NCBI GenBank assembly: GCA_964431735.1
Contig: CAYSLJ010000277.1
Span: forward strand, 1-5,251
Length of the DNA stretch: 5,251 nucleotides
Direction of reading: 5' to 3'
From: CALARM01 sp964431735
GTDB lineage: Bacteria; Vulcanimicrobiota; SpSt-956; JAKJGF01
Of the stretch, positions 1 through 5,251 are shown in pieces. The stretch's first letter is position 1; the number at the start of each line of letters is the position of its first letter. The notes below the pieces were generated by a model. The model was given only the letters and a program-made list of their open reading frames with translations. It was not told where the DNA came from and ran no database searches. Position numbers and translations under genes: made by a program.

Positions 1-1
1 A

Positions 2-64
2 TTTACCTGTTGCGGTACTAAGGACTGTAAGAAAAATAACTCCGGCAAATTGTTGGAACAATAA
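2..64 (+). other. Possible 3' end of an upstream gene inside repeat copy A
   Basis: The window opens in the middle of something. From base 2 one frame stays open to TAA at 62-64; it starts FTCCG and ends KDCKKNNSGKLLEQ, with cysteines at codons 8-10, 11-13 and 26-28. The adjacent frame from base 1 reads IYLLRY and stops at TAA 19-21, exactly where similarity to repeat copy C starts, so either frame could be the true gene end. The pattern C-x(4)-C-K-K resembles the start of thioredoxin-like 2Fe-2S ferredoxin domains, but too little is visible to assign a family. The short length and overlap with a repeat leave this uncertain. Confidence 0.25.
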
Positions 65-135
65 GTACCCTCGCGTCACGCGTTACGCTTTACGCATCAC
101 GATATAAATTATAACTATGATGTAATTATTTTCAG
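19..135 (+). repeat. Interspersed repeat, copy A, with GCGTYAC heptamer array
   Basis: Bases 19-109 match 5161-5251 at 89 of 91 positions (differences at 28 T/C and 68 C/A), and a diverged copy lies at 1067-1171. Parts in order: a core starting GGACTGTAAGAAAAATAACTC; a 14-bp inverted repeat ATTGTTGGAACAAT at 49-62; four tandem heptamers GCGTCAC, GCGTTAC, GCTTTAC and GCATCAC at 73-100; then a tail, ACTATGAT...ATTATTTT, shared with copy B to about 135. Within the array, CGCGTCACGCG (72-82) is itself an inverted repeat. There is no T-run after it, so a classical terminator is not supported. No transposase is present. It looks like a dispersed non-coding repeat or a heptamer array of the short-tandem type. 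Confidence 0.85.
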
Positions 136-310
136 ACAGTTCCTAAGTAATAAAAAAATCTCATGCGGATAGTATTACTGATGAACATTATAACAATATA
201 TGGAAAAAAATGCTACATGTTTTTATAAAATTTACCTGCAATGAAAAAGAATATCTACTGTAATATGGTAATTTTATATAAATTATGTTATATTCTTTAT
301 TGTTATAGTT

Positions 311-316
311 TATAAT
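311..316 (+). promoter_or_regulatory. Candidate -10 box TATAAT
   Basis: A perfect TATAAT lies in TAGTTTATAATTTAAATG. At 17-bp spacing the -35 position (288-293) reads TTATAT, a poor match to TTGACA. In DNA this AT-rich, a TATAAT is expected by chance. It stands 21 bases upstream of the ATG of the mini-ORF at 337 and 156 bases upstream of the response regulator, so it could start a transcript with a leader. Weak evidence. Confidence 0.25.
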
Positions 317-343
317 TTAAATGTACAGGGATTTATATGAAAA

Positions 344-364
344 TCGTAACGCGTAACGCGTGAT
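344..364 (-). repeat. Heptamer array in inverted orientation
   Basis: The + strand shows two exact units, GTAACGC at 346-352 and 353-359, followed by GTGAT. On the - strand this reads ATCAC-GCGTTAC-GCGTTAC-GAT, so it is the same GCGTYAC unit, with the same flanking GAT, as in copies A, B and C, but without the GGACTGTAAG core. It shows that the array can occur independently of the core and in either orientation. Confidence 0.7.
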
Positions 365-392
365 TGGAGGAACAAATTTTTATCCTTCGTTG

Positions 393-406
393 TGACCAAT
401 CGGTCA
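393..406. promoter_or_regulatory. Palindromic operator candidate TGACC-AATC-GGTCA
   Basis: This is a perfect 5-bp inverted repeat with a 4-base centre, ending 65 bases before the response regulator start codon. Its half-site and spacing resemble operators bound by TetR/AcrR-type dimers (TGACC-N4-GGTCA). It overlaps a weak possible promoter, TTGTGA at 390-395 and TTTTAT at 414-419 with 18-bp spacing, each matching 4 of 6 consensus bases. If that promoter is used, binding here would block it. The regulator is not identified; the MarR gene downstream is one possibility, a TetR-type protein elsewhere is another. Confidence 0.35.
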
Positions 407-459
407 TGTCAGTTTTTATTTTTAATGGTTTTAAAGAAAGATTTATATAAAAACTATCC

Positions 460-464
460 GGGGG
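460..464 (+). promoter_or_regulatory. Ribosome binding site of the response regulator
   Basis: GGGGG lies seven bases before the ATG at 472, in an otherwise A/T-only neighbourhood. It is the only purine-rich G cluster there, which fixes the start codon choice. Confidence 0.6.
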
Positions 465-471
465 TATTACT

Positions 472-1050
472 ATGAAACCTTTGAATATTCTGGTTTTTAG
501 AGATAATGCCGTAGATGTTGAAAAACTCCGGCAAATGCTTTCAGAAGATTATGAAGAACCTTTCTGCCTGAAAATTGCTGATAATATTGATGAAGGTATA
601 CAAATTATATCTCAGGGCGAAATTGATATAATACTTATGGACCTTACACTATCAAAACCACTGGAACTTGAAAAGTTTAAGAAAATATATAATACCAATC
701 AGAATATACCTGTAGTTATTCTGACGGGATTGTACGATAAAGATACTGCCATAAAGGCTCTAAGTATAGGAGCACAGGACTATTTACCTCCGCAAAATTT
801 GAGCAGTGAATTATTATCCCGTACTATAAGATATGCTCTGGAAAGAAATAAAATTCGTATTCAACTCAGAGAAGCACTTGATAATATAAAGATATTGAAA
901 GGTCTTTTGCCAATCTGTGTAAAATGTAAGAAAGTGCATAATGATGAAGGATACTGGGAGAGGATAGAAGCTTATCTCGAACATAGATCTGAACTGGAGT
1001 TTTCTCAGTGCCTCTGTTCAGATTGCCTGAGAGAAGCTCAAAAAAAATGA
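472..1050 (+). CDS. Response regulator with four-cysteine C-terminal domain
   Basis: Residues 1-125 form a CheY-like receiver: ILVFRDN (6-12), phospho-acceptor D57 in IILMDLTL, switch threonine T85 in VVILTG, then GAQDYLPP (100-107). Two key positions are altered. The usual acidic pair is R10-D11, and the near-invariant lysine after DYL is replaced by proline (P106-P107), so phosphorylation or its read-out is probably changed. A short helical linker (about 125-142) leads to LLPICVKCKKVHNDEGYW and a final QCLCSDC. This matches the tail seen in many environmental signalling proteins, usually of the form LPICxxCKKIRDDxGYW...CPxC. C149, C152, C182 and C185 could bind a metal; C180 is extra. The tail's function is not known to me. 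There is no DNA-binding domain, so it probably acts by protein contact in the cytoplasm. No partner histidine kinase is in the window. The gene is followed by repeat B, not by a terminator. Confidence 0.88.
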   Translation: MKPLNILVFRDNAVDVEKLRQMLSEDYEEPFCLKIADNIDEGIQIISQGEIDIILMDLTLSKPLELEKFKKIYNTNQNIPVVILTGLYDKDTAIKALSIGAQDYLPPQNLSSELLSRTIRYALERNKIRIQLREALDNIKILKGLLPICVKCKKVHNDEGYWERIEAYLEHRSELEFSQCLCSDCLREAQKK

Positions 1051-1066
1051 TCGGGAAAGAAAAATC

Positions 1067-1171
1067 TAATCTGGGGACTGTAAGAAAATAACTCTGGGAA
1101 ATTATAGTTCTTGTCCTCGCGTCACGCGTCACGCATTACGCGTCACGATTGCAGCTATGATAAGGTTATTT
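1067..1171 (+). repeat. Interspersed repeat, copy B (diverged)
   Basis: The core GGACTGTAAG at 1075-1084 continues as AAAATAACTCTGGGAAATTA, one A shorter than copies A and C and with scattered substitutions. The ATTGTT/AACAAT palindrome of copy A is lost. The heptamer array at 1119-1146 reads GCGTCAC, GCGTCAC, GCATTAC, GCGTCAC, followed by GATT. The tail GCTATGATAAGGTTATTTT aligns with copy A's ACTATGATGTAATTATTTT. It fills most of the 154-base gap between the response regulator and the MarR gene, so it may carry or displace promoter sequence for the downstream operon. It reads as an older copy of the family. Confidence 0.8.
1156..1161 (+). promoter_or_regulatory. Candidate -10 box TATGAT in the repeat tail
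   Basis: TATGAT matches the -10 consensus at 5 of 6 positions and lies 43 bases before the MarR start codon. The same hexamer sits in the same place after the heptamer array of copy A (116-121). No good -35 is found at 16-18 bp spacing, where the sequence falls in the array. It is the best available promoter guess for the MarR operon, and weak. Confidence 0.2.
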
Positions 1172-1204
1172 TGTTACAACCACTTGATATTGAAAGGTTA
1201 ATTT

Positions 1205-1717
1205 ATGGAAAATAAATATATAGAAGAAATAAGAAATTTATTTTTAAAGGTTTATCATAAATTCTCATGTCAGACTCAGATATTGAAAAAAAATTATGGT
1301 ATTACCATCCATCAGGCAAATATTATACTTCTTTTGAATAATAAAGATTATATATCTATGACGGAATTGAGTGAAAGAGTTCATCTCAATAAAAGCACCG
1401 TATCAGGTATAGTATTTCGTATGTTTAAAAAAGGATGGGTCAATGTTGAAAGATTTGAAAATGACAGGAGAAGATTGAAGATAACTCTTACCGAAGAAGG
1501 AAAAGGTCTTGCACAGTGGCTTGAAGTATCTCAGGTCTGGAATATATTCACTCCTATCAGTAAACTTGAAGAGAAGAAAATAGAAGAGCTTCTTGCTTCA
1601 TTGAAAGAGCTGGTAGAGAATCTTGACCTGTCTCCTCCGCCTTCTGAAGAAGTGTTGCTTACAATTGAAGAGCATGGACAGGCTTTTTTTGAAAAGGATA
1701 TAAAAGATAATGTTTAG
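1205..1717 (+). CDS. MarR-family transcriptional regulator
   Basis: This is a 170-residue winged helix-turn-helix dimer of the MarR type. Helix 1 is near 4-28; the HTH is ISMTELSERVHLNKSTVS (50-67) with recognition helix about 61-75; the wing is ERFENDRRRLKITLTEEGK (82-100) and contains the family's D-x-R signature (D87, R89). A dimerising helix runs from about 118 to 140. The last 30 residues, after SPPPSEE, extend beyond a compact MarR domain. AAAGG at 1193-1197, seven bases before ATG, supports the start. MarR proteins usually repress their own operon and release DNA on binding a small, often aromatic or anionic, ligand. The neighbouring acetyltransferase/deacetylase and DUF389 genes are its likely targets. 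The only cysteine is C22, so a cysteine-pair redox switch within one subunit is not possible. Its own operator was not found. Confidence 0.9.
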   Translation: MENKYIEEIRNLFLKVYHKFSCQTQILKKNYGITIHQANIILLLNNKDYISMTELSERVHLNKSTVSGIVFRMFKKGWVNVERFENDRRRLKITLTEEGKGLAQWLEVSQVWNIFTPISKLEEKKIEELLASLKELVENLDLSPPPSEEVLLTIEEHGQAFFEKDIKDNV

Positions 1718-3452
1718 GATTCGCCGTATTTATGATAATACTATTCCTTCTAACAGAGAAGCTATAAGTCAGGTTCAGCATATATTAAAGACCCAGTTCC
1801 ATGAACTTTCGGAACAGGAGATAGAAAAATTGCCGGAACTCCTGAGCAATCCTCTGAAATATCGTTTTCGTTCCATACTTTTTGTTCTTGAAAATAATAA
1901 ATTTCAGGTACAGGGTTTTGCCCTTCTCTGTCATGCTCCTTTTTTAAATTTCTGTTATCTTGATTATATTTCTGCTGCAAAGGAAATGACAGGTCGAGGT
2001 ATAGGGGGTGCTCTTTACAACAGGGTAAGGGAAGAAGCAATGGCTTTAAAGACCTGTGGTGTTTTTTTTGAATGTCTTCCTGACGATAGTCTCCTCTGTC
2101 CCGACAGTGAGATATGTAAACAGAATGCTACAAGACTTCGTTTCTATGAGAAATACGGAGCAAGACCTGTTATTAATACCCTCTACGAAACTCCAGTCAG
2201 CACCGATAGTATAAATCCTCCTTATCTTGTTTACGATTCTCTCGGACAGGATATAAAACTGTCATGTAAAACAGCCCGTTCCATAGTCAGAGCTATTCTG
2301 GAAAGAAAATACGGACATCTGTGTTCTCCTGCTTACATTGACATGGTAGTAGAGTCTTTCAAAGATGATCCGGTAAAACTCAGAGATGCGAAATATGTAA
2401 AAAAAGATGTATTTGTAACTGTAAAAGATCTGGTGCCTCAGGATAAGCTTATTCCTCTTATAGTGAATGAAACTCATGATATTCACCATGTAAGAGAAAG
2501 GGGATATGTTGAGGCACCTGTAAGAATAAATTCCATTTTGAAAGAAATTGAAAAGACCTGTTTTTTTAAAAGGTTTCCTCCCCGTCATTTTTCTGAGAAA
2601 CATATACTGGCAGTTCATGACGAACATTTTTTTAATTATTTTAAAAAGGTATGCTCTGATCTTAAACCCGGCAAGTCTATATATCCCTATGTTTTCCCCA
2701 TAAGAAATGCTGCCAGGCCGCCGAAAGAACTATCTGTCAGGGCCGGTTATTACTGTATAGATACCTTTACTCCTTTAAACAATAATGCTTTTCTTGCTGC
2801 AAAAAAAGCTGTAGATTGTTCCCTTACCTGTGCCGATAAAATACTGGAAGGATCTCGTATAGCCTATGCCCTTGTAAGGCCTCCCGGACATCATGCAGAA
2901 AAACGTGCATTCGGAGGTTTCTGTTATTTCAATTCCTCTTCTATTGCTGCCAATTATCTGAGTAAATACGGTAAGGTTGCCATACTGGATATTGATTATC
3001 ATCATGGAAATGGTCATCAGAATATATTCTATGACAGAGCAGATGTTCTTACCATATCCATTCACGGCCATCCTCGTTTTGCCTATCCTTATTTCAGTGG
3101 TTTTGAAGAGGAGAAAGGAACTGGCAGGGGAGAGGGATTTAATATAAATGTTCCTCTTCCTGAAACAGTGGATGGAGCCCGTTATAGAGAAGCTCTTACT
3201 CCTGTGTTGAAAAAAATCAGAAATTTTCAGCCCCAGTTCCTTGTAATTTCTCTTGGACTTGATACATCCAGAGGTGATCCTACCGGTACATGGCTTCTTA
3301 ATTACAGAGATTTTGAAGCAAATGGTCATATGATTGGTTCCCTGAATATTCCTGTTCTTGTAGTTCAGGAGGGAGGGTATAACAATAGAGTAATAGGTAC
3401 AAATGCCCGTCATTTCTTTACAGGTCTCTTAAGAGCATGTTATTCCCAGTAA
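1710..3452 (+). CDS. GNAT acetyltransferase fused to histone deacetylase / acetylpolyamine amidohydrolase
   Basis: The N-terminal domain (about 1-165) is GNAT-like: the central strand ends at LDYISAA, the acetyl-CoA loop is R96-G-I-G99-G-A101, and N139...RFYEKYGARPV resembles the family's late N...FYEKxG motif. A linker (about 166-245) contains RKYGHLCSPAYIDMV. The C-terminal domain (about 246-580) has the zinc deacetylase motifs: RPPGHHA with H394-H395, FGGFCYFN, ILDIDYHHGNG with D427 and zinc ligands D429 and H431, LDTSRGDP with ligand D518, and EGGYN with transition-state Y557. All catalytic positions are present. HHGNG, YPYVFPIR and GYYCIDTFTP look more like acetylpolyamine amidohydrolases and class II deacetylases than class I. 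It is about 200 residues longer than a single-domain deacetylase because of the GNAT part. ATG overlaps the MarR end by 8 bases with AAGG at 1694-1697, suggesting translational coupling. There is no signal peptide, so it is cytoplasmic. Likely chemistry is acetyl transfer and zinc-dependent deacetylation; the substrate is unknown. Confidence 0.9.
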   Translation: MFRIRRIYDNTIPSNREAISQVQHILKTQFHELSEQEIEKLPELLSNPLKYRFRSILFVLENNKFQVQGFALLCHAPFLNFCYLDYISAAKEMTGRGIGGALYNRVREEAMALKTCGVFFECLPDDSLLCPDSEICKQNATRLRFYEKYGARPVINTLYETPVSTDSINPPYLVYDSLGQDIKLSCKTARSIVRAILERKYGHLCSPAYIDMVVESFKDDPVKLRDAKYVKKDVFVTVKDLVPQDKLIPLIVNETHDIHHVRERGYVEAPVRINSILKEIEKTCFFKRFPPRHFSEKHILAVHDEHFFNYFKKVCSDLKPGKSIYPYVFPIRNAARPPKELSVRAGYYCIDTFTPLNNNAFLAAKKAVDCSLTCADKILEGSRIAYALVRPPGHHAEKRAFGGFCYFNSSSIAANYLSKYGKVAILDIDYHHGNGHQNIFYDRADVLTISIHGHPRFAYPYFSGFEEEKGTGRGEGFNINVPLPETVDGARYREALTPVLKKIRNFQPQFLVISLGLDTSRGDPTGTWLLNYRDFEANGHMIGSLNIPVLVVQEGGYNNRVIGTNARHFFTGLLRACYSQ

Positions 3453-3462
3453 TTTTTCTATC

Positions 3463-3468
3463 AGGTGA
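3463..3468 (+). promoter_or_regulatory. Strong ribosome binding site of the DUF389 gene
   Basis: AGGTGA lies six bases before ATG 3475 and is the best Shine-Dalgarno match in the window. It falls within the 22-base gap after the fusion gene, leaving no room for a separate promoter or terminator and supporting co-transcription. Confidence 0.7.
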
Positions 3469-3474
3469 TAACAG

Positions 3475-5163
3475 ATGAGTTTTTTTGGTCTTCATATAAA
3501 TATTAAATCTGAAAGACGGCAGGAAATATATGATAATATAGTTGAGATTTCTGCTCCTACTGTTACATTTTATGTGATGGTTGCTCTTTCAACTACAATA
3601 GCTGCTTACGGACTTCTTGCAAACAGCACTGCCGTAGTAATCGGAGCCATGCTTGTAGCACCTCTTATGGGTGCTATTTTTGGCATGGCTCTAGGAATTT
3701 CTTCAAATGATCAGATACTTCTGTGGAAATCTACCGTAGCTGCAGTTCTGGGTGCTATTCTGGCTATATTACTCGGTGCCATTATCGGCTCATTACCTCT
3801 CAGGATGCCATTCGGAACGGAAATTTTTGCAAGGACAAAACCTACCATTTATGATTTGATTATAGCACTTGCTTCCGGCCTTGCAGGAGCCTATGCCCTT
3901 GTAAATGAAAAAGTAAGCCCTGCCCTTCCGGGAGTGGCTATTGCTACAGCTCTTGTACCTCCTCTTACCACATGCGGACTCTGTCTTTCAATAGCACGGT
4001 GGGATCTTGCTCTGGGAGCATTTTTACTTTTCCTTGCCAATTTCCTTGCCATAGAGATTGCTGCCGCTATTATATTCAATCTCTTTGATTTAACATCATT
4101 AAAGTCGCCCGGTAAAAGAGGTATAATAAATTTTCTGAAAAATTTCTGGCTGAAAATAATTATTTTAATTTTTGTGGCACTCTTTATGACAGAAACACTG
4201 AGAGGCCTTATTGTGGAACAGAGGTTTGAAAGACAGGTTCGGTCTGTTCTGCAGAGTAATATTGACTCTGTCATAGGTGCAAGACTGTCAGAAGTTCATA
4301 TTGAAAAAAACGGTAACGGCCCGGTAGAAGTTATGGCAACAGTATTGACCCATTATGAATTTACTCCTTTCCAGGTTGATGATATAGAGAAAGACCTTAA
4401 AAAAGATGTGGATAGCCGTATAAAACTTATAATTCGTTCTCTTATTTCCAAAGATGCAGATAAAAATGGTCCTGTATTTATAAGTGAAGAAGAGATTAAA
4501 CGTAACAGGGAAGAGCTTTTACGTAAAGAAGAAGAAATAAAAAAACATCAGCAGGCACAGGAAGAAGCAAAATTCCTTCAGAATATAGCCGGAATTATAA
4601 GTAAAGATCTTCATGATATATCTGGAGCCCAGATAACAGATATAATCAGAGGTAAACATAAAGATGACCTTTTGATACTTGTAACAGTCCAGACTCCTGA
4701 AGTCATCAGACCTGAGCTTATAGCTTCCATAGACGAACATATTCAGAAAGAAACAGGTAAAGAGATTTATCTTGTAATAAGATCAATCATTACAGTTGAC
4801 GCAGATGCTGAAAAATTTGTCTATGAGAAAGAAGATGAAGTAAAACCGCAGCATGTAATTTTATGGGAAAAAAGATTGGAAAGAGGGCTGAAAAGCCAGT
4901 TGATACAGATTAAAGGAGTAAGCCTTGTTGAATTTCATTATATAAAAGAAAATAAGAAAATAAATGTTTTTGCCATAGCAAGAACACCTGTTAATATAAA
5001 ACCTGAACAGGTAAAAAAGATAGAGCAGAATCTCCGTAAATATATATCACCTCAGATTAACCTTGTTGTGAGATCTGTTGTCGGTACCGATACAGGTCCG
5101 GCTGGTTATATTCCTTATTATGACGAGAGTAAATTTTCCACTGAGAAAAAAATGCCAGAATAA
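3475..5163 (+). CDS. DUF389 family multi-pass membrane protein with three C-terminal repeat domains
   Basis: After a basic N-terminus, hydrophobic segments lie near 29-49, 52-74, 86-108, 126-143, 152-174, 178-202 and 225-247. STAVVIGAMLVAPLMGAIFG (51-70) and the ALPGVAIATALVPPL segment (150-164) are typical of the DUF389 (TIGR00341-like) family, whose function is uncertain. The rest is soluble and has three copies of a roughly 80-residue unit: about 250-329, 366-444 and 463-540. Each ends in a strand reading IKLIIRSLI, IYLVIRSII or INLVVRSVV, and each has a central V-x-V/A strand followed by a proline-started helix. A charged, probably coiled-coil stretch (337-367) separates units 1 and 2. 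Hydrophobicity suggests an inner-membrane location. As last gene of the operon it may be the transport or sensing partner of the fusion enzyme, which is inference. TAA at 5161-5163 coincides with the start of repeat copy C, and an A7 run (5146-5152) precedes it. Confidence 0.88.
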   Translation: MSFFGLHINIKSERRQEIYDNIVEISAPTVTFYVMVALSTTIAAYGLLANSTAVVIGAMLVAPLMGAIFGMALGISSNDQILLWKSTVAAVLGAILAILLGAIIGSLPLRMPFGTEIFARTKPTIYDLIIALASGLAGAYALVNEKVSPALPGVAIATALVPPLTTCGLCLSIARWDLALGAFLLFLANFLAIEIAAAIIFNLFDLTSLKSPGKRGIINFLKNFWLKIIILIFVALFMTETLRGLIVEQRFERQVRSVLQSNIDSVIGARLSEVHIEKNGNGPVEVMATVLTHYEFTPFQVDDIEKDLKKDVDSRIKLIIRSLISKDADKNGPVFISEEEIKRNREELLRKEEEIKKHQQAQEEAKFLQNIAGIISKDLHDISGAQITDIIRGKHKDDLLILVTVQTPEVIRPELIASIDEHIQKETGKEIYLVIRSIITVDADAEKFVYEKEDEVKPQHVILWEKRLERGLKSQLIQIKGVSLVEFHYIKENKKINVFAIARTPVNIKPEQVKKIEQNLRKYISPQINLVVRSVVGTDTGPAGYIPYYDESKFSTEKKMPE

Positions 5164-5251
5164 GGACTGCAAGAAAAATAACTCCGGCAAATTGTTGGAA
5201 CAATAAGTAACCTCGCGTCACGCGTTACGCTTTACGCATCACGATATAAAT
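5161..5251 (+). repeat. Interspersed repeat, copy C (cut by window end)
   Basis: Identical to 19-109 except at 5170 (C for T) and 5210 (A for C). It contains the same core, the ATTGTTGGAACAAT inverted repeat (5191-5204) and four heptamers at 5215-5242. Similarity to copy A begins at the TAA stop of the DUF389 gene; immediately upstream the two sequences differ. The copy runs off the window, so its full length is unknown. The near-identity implies recent duplication or gene conversion with copy A. Confidence 0.9.

Larger units (their letters stand above)
136..471. other. AT-rich non-coding stretch upstream of the response regulator
   Basis: No convincing gene is present on either strand. The stretch is strongly A/T-rich with many short stops. 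It holds a possible -10 TATAAT at 311-316, an eight-codon mini-ORF at 337-363, an inverted heptamer array at 344-364, the TGACC/GGTCA palindrome at 393-406, and the ribosome binding site of the next gene at 460-464. It is most likely a promoter and regulatory region that has received repeat insertions. I see no tRNA, rRNA or riboswitch-like structure in it. Confidence 0.6.

Noticed and set aside
73..100. Heptamer array as a CRISPR array
   Set aside because: The units are 7 bases and directly adjacent, with no spacers and no cas genes nearby.
19..135. Repeat copies as insertion-sequence ends
   Set aside because: They are in direct, not inverted, orientation; no transposase is present, and no target-site duplication is visible.
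181..228. Fifteen-codon ORF starting at ATG 181
   Set aside because: It has no ribosome binding site, lies in AT-rich DNA, and is expected by chance.
866..1132. Reverse-strand open frame overlapping the response regulator and repeat B
   Set aside because: It is antisense to a clear gene, has no recognisable domain, and runs through the repeat; it has the look of a chance frame.
2775..3413. Long reverse-strand open frame (212 codons) inside the deacetylase domain
   Set aside because: The + strand encodes intact catalytic motifs here; the antisense product has no motif or sensible composition.
3891..4274. Reverse-strand open frame inside the DUF389 membrane region
   Set aside because: It is a shadow of membrane-helix codons on the + strand, with no family features.
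5161..5251. Repeat copy C as an intrinsic terminator of the operon
   Set aside because: It has small inverted repeats (5191-5204 and the CGCGTCACGCG in the array) but no T-run follows, and the stems are too short to support the call.
1..5251. Window as one circular molecule closed through the end repeats
   Set aside because: The two end copies differ at two positions, and the 18 bases before copy A do not match those before copy C.

Overview
The window is AT-rich bacterial DNA with four complete genes, all on the + strand, and a family of short repeats in the gaps between them. The organism cannot be named from the sequence. A response regulator with a C-terminal CKK/GYW/CxxC tail, tandem GCGTYAC heptamers between genes, and a histone-deacetylase-like enzyme together suggest a Desulfobacterota- or Nitrospirota-like environmental bacterium. 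That is inference with low confidence.

Layout: (1) 1-471 holds repeat copy A (19-135), possibly the last codons of an upstream gene, and about 330 bases of very AT-rich DNA. The AT-rich part contains an inverted heptamer array (344-364) and a 14-bp palindrome, TGACCAATCGGTCA (393-406). (2) 472-1050 encodes a small response regulator with altered receiver residues and a four-cysteine tail. (3) 1067-1171 is repeat copy B. (4) 1205-5163 is a compact probable operon: a MarR-family regulator; a 580-residue fusion of a GNAT acetyltransferase with a histone deacetylase/acetylpolyamine amidohydrolase (start overlaps the regulator's end by 8 bases); and, 22 bases later, a DUF389 membrane protein with three copies of a soluble domain. 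(5) 5161-5251 is repeat copy C, 89/91 identical to copy A, beginning at the DUF389 stop codon and running off the window.

The most interesting biology is the operon. One polypeptide carries an acetyl-adding and an acetyl-removing domain, next to its likely regulator and a multi-pass membrane protein. A plausible reading is a ligand-controlled unit acting on an acetylated amine, polyamine or lysine substrate, but no substrate can be read from the sequence. The most interesting non-coding signal is the repeat family. It combines a core that reads as KDCKKNNSGKLLEQ-stop in copies A and C, a tandem heptamer array, and a TATGAT-containing tail. Copies lie at or near gene ends, and two nearly identical ones bracket the whole window.
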